Source: Saprospiraceae bacterium (lineage in GTDB: Bacteria > Bacteroidota > Bacteroidia > Chitinophagales > Saprospiraceae). Taken from it: a DNA stretch of 64,000 nucleotides. The notes under the pieces were generated by a model. The model did not search any database and was not told where the DNA came from. It worked only from the letters and a program-made list of their open reading frames with translations. The position numbers were made by a program, and so were the translations under genes. Positions 26,771 to 36,447 of the stretch are shown here, piece after piece. The DNA lies in the NCBI GenBank assembly GCA_028280415.1, contig JANQLV010000043.1, positions 62,001 to 126,000 of the forward strand, read 5' to 3'. Numbering within the stretch: the first letter of the stretch is position 1; each line of letters begins with the position of its first letter.

Positions 26771-29731
26771 TTACTGTTTAATGACTTTATCAAAGAATCT
26801 TTTCGTACCTGCTTCATTGGAAATATTGATAAAATAAATTCCCGGAGGCATGCTTTCCAGGTGAATCGTCTCGCGATTACCTTCAAGTAAAATGGTACTA
26901 CTTTCTATGAGCCGCCCATCACTACTTGTAATTTGTACAATCACATTTCCGGAATAGGCTGTTTCAATATTTAATTCATTCGTAAAAGGATTAGGGAACA
27001 ATACAATTTTTTCATCAAATGTATTCTCTTCAATGCCGACAACAAAATCTCCGTCTACACAGTCTTCGTCGATTCCGTTATTGATTATTTCTGTTCCATC
27101 CGGATTAATCGTATTATTAAAATCATCACAATCCATGCTGTTATCGACATAACCCTCGGGTGGAGTATCTGCACAGGTTTCAATGGAATCCAGTGGATTT
27201 CCATAACTATCCTGATCGGCATCGTAGTAATAAGTATAGATATCCAGATCGTCGTCAATCAAATCATTGCAGTTATTATCAAGGCCATCACATATTTCCG
27301 CAGCATCCGGATTAATATCGGCATTGCTATCATCGCAATCGCCGGCATTATCGACATAACCCGTGGGCGCAAAAGTCTGACAAATAGCAATGATGGAATC
27401 CGGCGTCCCGTAACCGTCCTGATCGGCATCCAGATAATACGTAAAGCTTGCCAAGTCTTCGTCAATCAGATTATCACAATCATTATCCAAACTATCGCAA
27501 ACTTCCATAGCATCCGGATTAATTGCTGCATCATTATCATTACAATCCCAGTCATTAGTAACGTAACCAACAGGTGCAAAGCTGTAACAAGTATCATAAG
27601 GAGTATTGATATCTCCGAAGCTATCTCCATCAGCATCCATATAGTATGTATAAACTTCGGTATCTTCATCAATCAGATCATTACAATTATCGTCCATGCC
27701 ATTACACAATTCTGGTACACCGGGATTAATCATCGCATTTGAATCATCGCAGTCTTCAAAATCAAAATAGCCATCTCCATCTGCATCTGTGAAGAAAAAC
27801 GTTTCTGCATATCTGAATGCATCCTGCCCGATTTCCAGCCCCATGAGTCGACCGGGGACATCATCCGCCGGAGGATGAATCCCTCCCCAGATTCTGGAAA
27901 GGCTACATTGATCAGATGCATCCCGATAGGTTGCCCACTGCAGGATAATATCTGTACTCGGTCCTTCTTCAAACACCAAAAATTCATTCTGATCTGCATT
28001 GAATTCTCCCATTCCTCCGGGGAAAAACGCATCACCGGTAAGCGTGGTCATAACCTCGGCAGCAGCTCGGGAGTACGTAGAGTGTCCGGAAACATATCCG
28101 GCAAAAGGTGGTGTTACAAAAGAAGGGCGCTGGTATGGCCACCAATTCTCTGCAAGAATCCAGTCGACCCCGGCAAAGTCAATCTCGGGATCATCAATAT
28201 AATCAGGCCCTTTCCAGGCCAAAACCTTAATTTTTCCATAATGCTCATAATTATCTCCTACTAAACCATCGTCCGTCGAATCTACCAACTCTACATAACC
28301 ATCCAGCAGCGGAATACCTCCGGGATGATAAGAGGGTAATAAAGCTGAAGTACTTTGTCCGCGATCAGCCATATAACGTATTGCCGAAATCGGACGGATA
28401 TAATCATACCAGCCTTTAGCTCCCCAGGCGGCTATAGCGGCATCGTGTACGGCGCCTCCCAATGTGAAATAGGCTTTTACATCCCATTCCAGATCTTCAA
28501 GGATTTCTCCTTGTCCGCGAAAACGTTTTTCCAGCAAAGGATGATCATTGACATAATTGAGAATAGTATACCAGTGTCCGGGAGGTGTCTCTGAATCCGG
28601 ACCATCGGCCCAGAATTCCGCCAGTACCCGCCCATAATCTGCCCGGGAAACCATCTGTGGTTCGTAAGGCATTCCTGTAGTCGGGTTAATATCATGACCA
28701 GTACCAATATCTCCACCTTCGGTCAGCTTGTAAAAATCTCTTAAGCCTTCAATAGTAGTTGGATAATCTTCCAGCTGGATATTACCAATAGAGGCTGGCG
28801 AGATATCCCATTGCACATCGCTGACATGTGTTGGATCAAGATGGGAGGACCAAACCGAAACTAGTTGGAAGTTCCATTTGTATTCCTCGGACAGACCTCC
28901 TACCATTGTTGTATCGAGATAAGGTGGCGCTCCCGGATCGTGATAAAGCCAGTAAACATCTCCATCGCGCTGGCGGAACGTAAGATTCTCTTCGGTCATC
29001 GCAAAAGGAACAACCTGCCCCCATTCCGGACTAAGGAAAGGTGGTGTATTATAAGGAATTTCATTTCCGGCCTGATCAATAAAGACGTCAAGAGTTAATG
29101 GTTGCCAGAGGTTGGGATCCACTATGTCCGGATTCCCCGCAAAGTTCGTTACCAAAGGAGGATTGGCTGTTTCATAAAACTCATTTTCATAACTATTTTG
29201 CTCATTGGCTCCATCCTGTAAGCCAAAATTGATAATACAACTGGCAATATAATTACCAAGAGCAGCGGGCTCGCCATTAGCATAATTTATAGAAAAATAA
29301 TTCGGGTCATGGCCCAGATTGCTGAAAAGGGTATCAAAATTAGATAAAGAGCCGGTAGCACCGGGAGAATCAGAAAAACGATGCCTTAACAGCCGGTAAA
29401 CAGCATAACTAATGGTTGTTTCCCTTGCTGATTGTATATCAGCAGGTTCTGGAATACTATCGAAGGCGCATTCAAAACCTCGAACGGTATTTCCCAATAA
29501 AAAAGGTTTGGCAATGCTATCGTATACCGCCCAGGAGTCGTACATCGCGATAGAAGTATGAAATAAATTTCGGGCATGTACCGTCGGACGAGCAAAATCA
29601 TTACGAATCGCTTCCAGCATTACTTCATTCCATCGACGAGCGACAGAATGCTGAGCTTGTACCTCAATCCCTATAAAGAGAATGACAAGCAAGCCAAATA
29701 AGAATCTTTTTTGAGTGTAATTTTTTGTCAC
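26771..29731 (-). CDS. Secreted vanadium-haloperoxidase/PAP2-like protein with MopE repeats and T9SS type A tail
   Basis: The 986-aa protein has a signal peptide (ending EVQAQ) and a helical N-terminal domain of about 625 residues. All three vanadate/phosphate-binding motifs of the PAP2/vanadium haloperoxidase superfamily are present: K439-x6-RP (446-447), S548-G-H550, and SR613-x5-H619-x3-D623. It could be a haloperoxidase or an acid phosphatase; the sequence alone does not decide. Residues about 643-885 are four MopE-type calcium-binding repeats (DADGDGY, DCDD, INPDA, CDGLDNNCNDLIDED); the fourth lacks the usual CDGxDNDC pair. The last 80 residues are a T9SS type A tail (VLFPNPFTNELNIE, MPPGIYFINI). 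It stands alone, with about 420 bp upstream. Confidence 0.92.
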   Translation of the reverse strand: MTKNYTQKRFLFGLLVILFIGIEVQAQHSVARRWNEVMLEAIRNDFARPTVHARNLFHTSIAMYDSWAVYDSIAKPFLLGNTVRGFECAFDSIPEPADIQSARETTISYAVYRLLRHRFSDSPGATGSLSNFDTLFSNLGHDPNYFSINYANGEPAALGNYIASCIINFGLQDGANEQNSYENEFYETANPPLVTNFAGNPDIVDPNLWQPLTLDVFIDQAGNEIPYNTPPFLSPEWGQVVPFAMTEENLTFRQRDGDVYWLYHDPGAPPYLDTTMVGGLSEEYKWNFQLVSVWSSHLDPTHVSDVQWDISPASIGNIQLEDYPTTIEGLRDFYKLTEGGDIGTGHDINPTTGMPYEPQMVSRADYGRVLAEFWADGPDSETPPGHWYTILNYVNDHPLLEKRFRGQGEILEDLEWDVKAYFTLGGAVHDAAIAAWGAKGWYDYIRPISAIRYMADRGQSTSALLPSYHPGGIPLLDGYVELVDSTDDGLVGDNYEHYGKIKVLAWKGPDYIDDPEIDFAGVDWILAENWWPYQRPSFVTPPFAGYVSGHSTYSRAAAEVMTTLTGDAFFPGGMGEFNADQNEFLVFEEGPSTDIILQWATYRDASDQCSLSRIWGGIHPPADDVPGRLMGLEIGQDAFRYAETFFFTDADGDGYFDFEDCDDSNAMINPGVPELCNGMDDNCNDLIDEDTEVYTYYMDADGDSFGDINTPYDTCYSFAPVGYVTNDWDCNDNDAAINPDAMEVCDSLDNDCDNLIDEDLASFTYYLDADQDGYGTPDSIIAICQTFAPTGYVDNAGDCDDSNADINPDAAEICDGLDNNCNDLIDDDLDIYTYYYDADQDSYGNPLDSIETCADTPPEGYVDNSMDCDDFNNTINPDGTEIINNGIDEDCVDGDFVVGIEENTFDEKIVLFPNPFTNELNIETAYSGNVIVQITSSDGRLIESSTILLEGNRETIHLESMPPGIYFINISNEAGTKRFFDKVIKQ

Positions 29732-30151
29732 GAGTATAATTTTTACAGTCTGGTTTAAAATATAAATATATCAATCGAGTAATCAGATTACTCCAAAGGT
29801 GATAGATGTTAGTATTTTCAGAAAATGAAGGCTAAGAAAGAGTTTATATTAAAACGTGGGATAGATATATCAAATATAAGTTAAAATAAGCTTATTCTGT
29901 TGCTTTTTGACCTATAAATTTAGATTGAGCTTAGGTTTTATTTCCAATAAATAGCTCTTCATTCATTAAAAATATAGCAAAATAAGTACCGAAGACTCCT
30001 AACAATAAAAAACCATAGGTGTATAAACATGAAAACCGTCAGCAGTGCAATAACAAAGAATAGAATTTATATTTTTAAAAATTGCATAAAAAAGGGCGCA
30101 AGCTAAGCGCTGCGCCCGAATTTGATTTAACTTAACCTCACAAAGAGTAGT
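29732..30151. other. Intergenic region between the haloperoxidase-like gene and ftsZ
   Basis: Apart from the ftsZ terminator at 30088-30117, I see no gene or repeat. The right-hand part should carry the promoter of the leftward gene at 29731; no clear TAnnTTTG box is found. Confidence 0.4.
30088..30117 (-). terminator. Strong terminator of the dcw cluster
   Basis: GGGCGCA and TGCGCCC pair around a 10-nt loop that contains a GCT/AGC stem. Read leftward, six T residues follow. It lies about 35 bases after the ftsZ stop and marks the end of the division operon. Confidence 0.92.
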
Positions 30152-31588
30152 TTAATCTACATTATCGTGTAAATACTTATTGTCTTTTAGCTCCGGCTCA
30201 TCGCCATCAGTAATACTCCAGTTGGACATGTCCATCTCGGAAGAATGTTGCACATCATCCAAATGTACCCGGCGACGGAGGTAAGCGGGTTCGTTTTCGA
30301 GGTCTACAATATTTTTCGGATTACTCAAATTTGGTGTAGACCTTTTTCTCAATCTTTCCCGACGAAGGGCTTCCTGCTCCATACGGATTCGACGTTCTTC
30401 TTCTATTTTTTGTTTGTCTTCATTTTTGATATAAGGCTCATCATAAGAGTAACGTCCTCTTTGGTATTTTTCCAAAGACTCTTTGATATTATTGAATTCA
30501 ACCGTCTGGGCATTTTCAGTTCCGTCATTCGGTCCTAAATCAAAAAGCCCTCTTTTTTTTTGTGGCAGATCATCATCCAGAGAAATCACCACTTTTTCAT
30601 CCGTTTTATCTTCCAGCGCTACTTTATTTTTGTGATGCTCAAATCCAGTAGCAATAACCGTTACGGAAATCTTATCTCCCAAAGACTCGTCAAAACAGTT
30701 ACCCCAGATCAGATCCGTACCATATCCCGCTTCTTCCTGTACAAATTCGGTAATTTCAAATATTTCATCCATTGTCACTTCTCTCGTACCTGAAGAGATA
30801 TTTAATAAAATATGTTGAGCCCCTTTAATATTATTGTCTTCCAGAAGTGGAGAATTTAGTGCTTTGTCGACAGCCTGTTTGGCCCGATCTTCACCTTCGG
30901 CAGAAGCTGTCCCCATAATCGCGACCCCTGAATCTCGCATAACAGTATTTACATCTTCAAAATCGACGTTTACATAACCGGCAACGGTAATGATCTCAGC
31001 AATTCCCTTGGCAGCGGTAGTCAGGATATCATCGGCCTGTGCAAAAGCATCGGAAATAGAAAGGTTTCCGTGAATCTGTCGCAGTTTATCATTAGATATT
31101 ACAATGAGCGTATCCACATGTTTTTTCAACTCTTCGAGACCGTCCACTCCCTGCGTCGATCTTCTTCTCCCTTCAAAAGTAAATGGCAGCGTCACAATAC
31201 CTACTGTCAGGATATCCATTTCCTGCGCTTCTTTTGCAATAATAGGAGCAGCACCCGTCCCGGTTCCGCCCCCCATTCCGGCTGTAACGAAAAGCATTTT
31301 CGTATCATTTTCCAGGAATTTCTTGACATCCTGGATGGATTCCAGACAAGCTTGTCGACCAACATTTGGCTTAGAGCCTGCCCCTCGTCCCTGGGTCAGG
31401 TCAGGACCGAGCGAAATTTTGGTAGGTACCGGGCTCAGTTCCATAGCCTGGCTATCCGTATTACAAATAGCAAAGTCTACGCCGATGATCCCTTGTTTAA
31501 ACATGTGAGTTACGGCATTACTTCCACCACCGCCAACTCCAATAACTTTTATTATAGACCCTTCATCTTGTGGCAAATCAAATATCAT
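30152..31588 (-). CDS. ftsZ: Cell division protein FtsZ
   Basis: FtsZ is the tubulin-like GTPase that forms the division ring. The 478-aa protein has the nucleotide-binding GVGGGGSNAVTHM near residue 17 and the tubulin signature GGGTGTGAAP near residue 107. The GTPase and C-terminal domains end at about residue 325. A variable, charged linker of about 100 residues follows, rich in Arg/Glu. The peptide that should bind FtsA is EPAYLRRR near residue 434. After it comes a further 40-residue tail ending LHDNVD, typical of Bacteroidota FtsZ. It is the last gene of the dcw cluster, 98 bp after ftsA; the gap holds an 11-bp direct repeat. Confidence 0.98.
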   Translation of the reverse strand: MIFDLPQDEGSIIKVIGVGGGGSNAVTHMFKQGIIGVDFAICNTDSQAMELSPVPTKISLGPDLTQGRGAGSKPNVGRQACLESIQDVKKFLENDTKMLFVTAGMGGGTGTGAAPIIAKEAQEMDILTVGIVTLPFTFEGRRRSTQGVDGLEELKKHVDTLIVISNDKLRQIHGNLSISDAFAQADDILTTAAKGIAEIITVAGYVNVDFEDVNTVMRDSGVAIMGTASAEGEDRAKQAVDKALNSPLLEDNNIKGAQHILLNISSGTREVTMDEIFEITEFVQEEAGYGTDLIWGNCFDESLGDKISVTVIATGFEHHKNKVALEDKTDEKVVISLDDDLPQKKRGLFDLGPNDGTENAQTVEFNNIKESLEKYQRGRYSYDEPYIKNEDKQKIEEERRIRMEQEALRRERLRKRSTPNLSNPKNIVDLENEPAYLRRRVHLDDVQHSSEMDMSNWSITDGDEPELKDNKYLHDNVD

Positions 31589-31628
31589 AATGTAGATTTT
31601 TAAAAAGGTTAAGTAAGATTTTCATTTT

Positions 31629-31653
31629 TTCAATTATCAAAGTTCAATTATCA
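31629..31653. repeat. 11-bp direct repeat in the ftsA-ftsZ gap
   Basis: TTCAATTATCA occurs twice, at 31629-31639 and 31643-31653, 14 bases apart. It could be a protein-binding pair for control of ftsZ, or simply A/T-rich chance. Confidence 0.5.
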
Positions 31654-31686
31654 TCGTCCCTTGATTAATTGCTAATTTTTTATTGT

Positions 31687-33024
31687 TTAGAATTCAGTGT
31701 CCGGCTCTGCTTCGAACCATTCCTTGGTTTTACGGAAAATTTGTTCGTACCATTTTCCATTCCCCGAATCATTGCTTGTTTCTGTAACCGGTTCCGGAGT
31801 TTCTTCTTCTACTGGAATTTCCTCATCTTCTTTTTCATTGAATAATTCCGGATCGGTATTTTCGATACCTTTCTTCAAAAGACCGATAGCGGTAGCGAAA
31901 ATGGGACTACAAACACGTTCGTCATACCCATGTCCAAGCAATTCGATTGGTAAACCAATCCGTGTACTCATGCCAGTATGGAACTCGGTTAGTTTCTCGA
32001 TGTGGTTCAATAAAGCACCTCCGCCCGTTAGCACAATACCGCCAATTAATTTACGCTCGTAACCGGATCGTTTGATTTCCCAAACAACATAGTCGAGGAT
32101 TTCTTCTACCCGGGCCTGAATAATTCGGGCCAGATTCTTTTCAGAAATTTCTTTTGGATCACGCCCTTTCAAACCAGGTATCGTAATAATGCGATTGTCA
32201 TATACTTCTTCTGCCAGGGCAGAACCAAAACGCAATTTCAGCTTTTCAGCTTGCTGAGACATCACATTGCATCCTTCCTTGATATCATTAGTAATCACAT
32301 TTCCGCCAAAAGGAATTACAGCGGTATGACGAATAATGCCTTCCTGAAAGATGGTGATATCTGTCGTACCTCCACCGATATCCACTAATGCGATACCTGC
32401 TTCTCTTTCTTCTTCGCTCAGTACGGAATGCGCTGAAGCAATTGGTTCGAGTGTGATATCGGCTACTTTCATACCGACTCTCTCTACACAACGCTGGATA
32501 TTATTGGATGCAGCAATCTGCCCGGTAATGATATGAAAATTAGCTTCCAGCCGAACGCCGGACATCCCAATGGGATCAGTAATCCCTTGTTCATTATCCA
32601 CCGTATATTCCTGAGGAATTACGTGGAGGATTTTGTCACCGGGAGGCAGCACCAATTTGTGCATATCATTAATAAGCTTTTCAATATCTCTCTCGGAGAT
32701 TTCATCGATGTCATTGTCACGGGTAAGAATCCCGCGATGCTGGAGGCTCTTGATATGTTGACCTGCGATTCCAACGTGAACCACCTTAGCTTTACATCCT
32801 GAATTTCGTTCCGCAGCAGCGATCGCTTCAGAAATTGCTTTGACGGTTTTTTCGATGTTCGAAACCACACCTCTTGATACACCGGTAGAAGCAACTTTAC
32901 CAATGCCAAGAATCTCCAGCTTACCATGATCGTTTTCACGACCAGCAATCGCACAAACCTTAGTCGTGCCTATGTCCAGCGCGAAGACTACATCCTGCTT
33001 TTGCATGTTTAAATTATCCATCAT
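31687..33024 (-). CDS. ftsA: Cell division protein FtsA
   Basis: FtsA is the actin-like ATPase that tethers FtsZ to the membrane and recruits later division proteins. The 445-aa protein begins with VFALDIGTTKVCAIAG, the phosphate-1 motif. It contains GIALVDIGGGTTDITIF (phosphate-2) and IVLTGGGALL (adenosine). The FtsA-specific 1C insertion follows the first ATPase lobe. The C-terminal helix (KWYEQIFRKTKEWFEAE) is amphipathic, as needed for membrane binding, and follows an acidic Glu/Pro linker. It lies between ftsQ (42 bp upstream) and ftsZ. Confidence 0.97.
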   Translation of the reverse strand: MMDNLNMQKQDVVFALDIGTTKVCAIAGRENDHGKLEILGIGKVASTGVSRGVVSNIEKTVKAISEAIAAAERNSGCKAKVVHVGIAGQHIKSLQHRGILTRDNDIDEISERDIEKLINDMHKLVLPPGDKILHVIPQEYTVDNEQGITDPIGMSGVRLEANFHIITGQIAASNNIQRCVERVGMKVADITLEPIASAHSVLSEEEREAGIALVDIGGGTTDITIFQEGIIRHTAVIPFGGNVITNDIKEGCNVMSQQAEKLKLRFGSALAEEVYDNRIITIPGLKGRDPKEISEKNLARIIQARVEEILDYVVWEIKRSGYERKLIGGIVLTGGGALLNHIEKLTEFHTGMSTRIGLPIELLGHGYDERVCSPIFATAIGLLKKGIENTDPELFNEKEDEEIPVEEETPEPVTETSNDSGNGKWYEQIFRKTKEWFEAEPDTEF

Positions 33025-33066
33025 AGTACGAGATTTAGAGGTAGTTTTCTCATAATATGTACTGAG

Positions 33067-33852
33067 TTATTTTTTCTCAGCAACTACCTGACCTTTAAAA
33101 GTTAAATTAATAGTTTTGTATTTTTGCCAGCCTTTGTATGGGAGGCCTTCTCTGTAAAAATTCTTTAAGTATAAAATCTTTTCTTCCAGTCGATCCATTC
33201 CTCCGAGAATAATTCGCTGATCTCCAATTTTAGGAATCAGGTGGTATTCTCCGTATCTTTTAACATAAACCTGTTCAATCATCGGTTTCAAAAAATCATC
33301 TTCCAAAACCCTTTTCGTGAGATGATATAAATCCTTTACAATGTGTTTTTTCTTTTCCATGTAATCCCGGTCGTAAGGATTGATATTTCCGGTAGCCACT
33401 AAAACCCTTGGTGTATAATGCTTTGACCAGGGAACTTGTCCACCCTCTCGATCCAGATAATAAGTCAATCCATTTTTATCAATTACCCGAAGAATCGGTT
33501 CGCGTTGTGTCAATTCAATATGTACTTTATTTACCGCATCGATATAAACGATTGCCTCATCTACAAAAGGGTCGGCTTGCAAGACACGTTCTACCCTTTC
33601 TACATCAATATCTTTAATTGGCATCCCCGTCAGTGTATAACCAAAGCTTTTTTCGATATTCATCAAAACATCCTCGGTATTAATCAAAGAGTAGCCCGTT
33701 TCTAACTGATAGATATCAATCACTACATCCGTGATTTTCGATTCTTTCTTCCACTCGATAGCAGAGACTACTATAACAGCGATTATCAGAAAAAAAGCAA
33801 ACCAGGCGATACGCTTCAAGCCATCCAGATTATTTCCTTTTTGTTTAGCCAT
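33067..33852 (-). CDS. ftsQ: Cell division protein FtsQ/DivIB
   Basis: The 261-aa protein has a short cytosolic N-terminus, one membrane segment at about residues 13-30 (IAWFAFFLIIAVIVVSAIEW) and a periplasmic POTRA-like domain (SLINTEDVLMNIEKSFGYTL, then VERVLQADPFVDEAIVYIDA). This is followed by the FtsQ beta-domain with LTQREPILRVIDKNGLTYYLDREG. FtsQ links cytosolic and periplasmic division proteins via FtsL/FtsB. Its start overlaps the end of murC by 8 bases, which indicates translational coupling. Overall length is near the family's norm. Confidence 0.92.
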   Translation of the reverse strand: MAKQKGNNLDGLKRIAWFAFFLIIAVIVVSAIEWKKESKITDVVIDIYQLETGYSLINTEDVLMNIEKSFGYTLTGMPIKDIDVERVERVLQADPFVDEAIVYIDAVNKVHIELTQREPILRVIDKNGLTYYLDREGGQVPWSKHYTPRVLVATGNINPYDRDYMEKKKHIVKDLYHLTKRVLEDDFLKPMIEQVYVKRYGEYHLIPKIGDQRIILGGMDRLEEKILYLKNFYREGLPYKGWQKYKTINLTFKGQVVAEKK

Positions 33853-35191
33853 TAGCTATCTTGTTTTTAATGGGTTCAACAAAAGTATCAATATCTCCCG
33901 CTCCCAGTGTGAGCAGGATTTCAAAATCCCGTTCCTGCAAATGCTCCATCAAATCAGTTTTGGCAAGCAATACCTTATTGGGATTTTCCATACGATCGTA
34001 GATCAGTCTGGAACTCACTCCGGGAATCGGCAATTCTCTGGCCGGATAAATATCCATCAGAATAATCTCATCCAATTGATCCAGTGCTTTGGCAAAACCA
34101 TCTACAAAATCTCTGGTTCTTGAGTAAAGATGAGGCTGAAAAATGCCACTGAGCTTACGCTCCGGGAAAAGCATTCTTGCCGCATCGATAGCTGCATTTA
34201 GTTCTGTCGGATGATGTGCGTAATCATCAATATAGACTATACGTTCATCTCGGTAAATAAATTCAAATCGTCGCTTTATTCCTTTGAATGAAGCCGTTGC
34301 TTTTATGATTGCTTCACTTTTAACCCCTAGTTGCTGTGCAATTGCTATTGCCGCTGTTGCATTCTCGACATTATGCCGGCCGGGCAAAGTGAATACAATA
34401 TTTTCAATATTTTCAATCGGGCTTTCGTAATCAAATACAAAATATCCGTTTTCAACTCTCAGTTGCTTAGCTTGATAAGCACCCTGCTCTACTCCGAAAT
34501 CAATGCTATCAATCGAGGTTCTTTTTAATTGCAATCCTTTTTTTAAAAAGACCTTTCCTCCCGGTTTAATACGCTCTGCAAATTGAGTGAAGCCCTCGTG
34601 CATATCATCTTCGTTGCCGTAGATATCCAGATGGTCAGCATCCATTGACAAGATCACCGAGTAATCCGGATTAAGCTGCAGGAAAGAACGATCATATTCG
34701 TCTGCCTCTGCTATCACCCAGTCACTTTCACCTCTGACAAAGTTGGATGCATAATTTTGAGCGATTCCACCGAGGAAGGCAGTACAATCAATGCCTCCAA
34801 CTTTCAAAAGATGCGTCAGGATTGAACTTGTTGTCGTCTTTCCATGTGTTCCGGCTATACCGATTGATTTTTTATCCCGGCTGATCATTCCGAGTACTTC
34901 AGCTCGTTTTTTTAACGGGATATCGCTTTTTCGAAAAAAGCTTAACTCCTGATGATCATCGGGTACTGCCGGGGTATAAACAACCAGGTCTACCTGCTCC
35001 GGGATATACTTCAAATCATCCACATAGTGGATTTTTATACCTTCATCAACCAACTTTTTGGTCAAAAAGGTTTCAGTTTTATCATAACCATGAACCTCAC
35101 ATCCCAATCCGTTGAAATAGCGTGCAAGAGCACTCATTCCGATTCCTCCTACGCCGATAAAATATATCGTATGTACATCATTCAGATTCAA
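33845..35191 (-). CDS. murC: UDP-N-acetylmuramate--L-alanine ligase MurC
   Basis: MurC adds L-alanine to UDP-MurNAc, the first step of stem-peptide assembly in the cytosol. The 448-aa protein has the N-terminal Rossmann motif FIGVGGIGMSALARYF, and the ATP-binding GTHGKTTTSS at about residues 113-122. The central-domain segments EADEYDRSFL and DADHLDIYG, and the C-terminal YIDDYAHHPTELNA, all match MurC rather than MurD or MurE. Its stop overlaps ftsQ by 8 bases, and murG lies 149 bp upstream. Confidence 0.98.
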   Translation of the reverse strand: MNLNDVHTIYFIGVGGIGMSALARYFNGLGCEVHGYDKTETFLTKKLVDEGIKIHYVDDLKYIPEQVDLVVYTPAVPDDHQELSFFRKSDIPLKKRAEVLGMISRDKKSIGIAGTHGKTTTSSILTHLLKVGGIDCTAFLGGIAQNYASNFVRGESDWVIAEADEYDRSFLQLNPDYSVILSMDADHLDIYGNEDDMHEGFTQFAERIKPGGKVFLKKGLQLKRTSIDSIDFGVEQGAYQAKQLRVENGYFVFDYESPIENIENIVFTLPGRHNVENATAAIAIAQQLGVKSEAIIKATASFKGIKRRFEFIYRDERIVYIDDYAHHPTELNAAIDAARMLFPERKLSGIFQPHLYSRTRDFVDGFAKALDQLDEIILMDIYPARELPIPGVSSRLIYDRMENPNKVLLAKTDLMEHLQERDFEILLTLGAGDIDTFVEPIKNKIANG

Positions 35192-35340
35192 TTTTTTGTT
35201 CTTGTTTTATATTTTCAGGTTTCAATAACACAATGTATAAAATACTGTTTTTCAATCTGTTGCATTAAAATATGTGTCATCTTTTAATCTGCTATTTTTA
35301 ATTTAAAATTTCTGCAATTTATTCAAGCCCCTAACTTGTT

Positions 35341-36438
35341 TCAGGGCTTCTTCACTAGTTTTATGATCTCATCAACAATTGTTTCTGTAGCCTGGGGCTT
35401 GGCTAATTTTAATATATTTTGCTCCAGGCTCTTCTGTTTTTCAGCATCATTCAAGATTTCAAGAGCTGTGCTGATCATTTTTTCCTTAGCGTCTGCATCT
35501 TTGACCAGCATAGCTGCCGATTGCTCTACCAAAGCCATCGCATTCTTCGTTTGATGATCCTCGGCTACATTGGGTGATGGCATTAATACCGCTGCTTTTC
35601 CGACAATACATAATTCAGAAATCGTAGATGCTCCTGCCCTGCCAATTACTACATCCGCCATTGTGTAAGCCAAATCCATGCGATCTATAAAAGCAGAGAT
35701 TTTAACGTTTGGCAATTTTGCAGTTTCACAAACCTGATACTCGTCGATATACAATTTGCCGGATTGCCAAAGCACCTGTACCTGTGGATGATCTTTCAGC
35801 AATTGCATACTTGCCCGCATTCCCTGATTAATTGATCTCGCTCCCATACTACCTCCGATAATTACAATCGTTTTCTTCACTATATCCAGATCAAAATGTT
35901 TAATTCCTTCTGCTCTGTTTGCCTGTTTTTGTAGAATATCTTTCCGAATCGGATTACCCGTAAGAACAATTTTTCCGGCCGGGAAAAACCGGTCCATTTT
36001 ATCATAAGCCACACAAATTTTTTGCACCTTCTTTGCCAGGATTTTATTTGTAATACCGGCATAGGAATTTTGCTCTTGTAACAAACAGGGTATCCCCATT
36101 CTACTGGCTACTTCCAATGTAGGCCCGCTGGCAAAACCACCGACTCCTATTACTACATCAGGTTTAAACCTTTTTACGATCCAGAATGCTTTCCACAAGC
36201 TATGTATCAGTTTGAATGGAAACATCAGGTTCTTTAATGTCAATTTTCTTTGAAGTCCACTGATCCACAATCCTTTGATTGGGTATCCTGCTTTCGGGAC
36301 TTTCTCCATTTCTATTTTATCTTTTGCCCCAACGAATAAAATTTCCGTTTCGGGCATTCGTTTTTTTAACTCATCCGCAATAGCGATTGCGGGAAATACA
36401 TGACCGCCGGTTCCTCCTCCTGAAATAATTACTTTCAT
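35341..36438 (-). CDS. murG: UDP-GlcNAc:undecaprenyl-PP-MurNAc-pentapeptide transferase MurG
   Basis: MurG makes lipid II from lipid I at the inner face of the membrane. The 365-aa protein begins MKVIISGGGTGGHVFPAIAI, the family's glycine-rich loop (G7-H13). The second loop, IIGGSMGARSINQGM, is near residue 190, and the UDP-GlcNAc site GRAGASTISELCIVGKAAVLMP is in the C-terminal lobe (shown in part: RAGASTISE). Length is normal. It follows ftsW by only 9 bases and belongs to the same transcript. Confidence 0.98.
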   Translation of the reverse strand: MKVIISGGGTGGHVFPAIAIADELKKRMPETEILFVGAKDKIEMEKVPKAGYPIKGLWISGLQRKLTLKNLMFPFKLIHSLWKAFWIVKRFKPDVVIGVGGFASGPTLEVASRMGIPCLLQEQNSYAGITNKILAKKVQKICVAYDKMDRFFPAGKIVLTGNPIRKDILQKQANRAEGIKHFDLDIVKKTIVIIGGSMGARSINQGMRASMQLLKDHPQVQVLWQSGKLYIDEYQVCETAKLPNVKISAFIDRMDLAYTMADVVIGRAGASTISELCIVGKAAVLMPSPNVAEDHQTKNAMALVEQSAAMLVKDADAKEKMISTALEILNDAEKQKSLEQNILKLAKPQATETIVDEIIKLVKKP

Positions 36439-36447
36439 GGCCTGTTT

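Noticed and set aside
27259-27672. Leftward frames rich in Met and Ile inside the MopE-repeat part of the haloperoxidase-like gene
   Set aside because: They are frame-shifted readings of the repeated Asp/Asn codons in the real gene.
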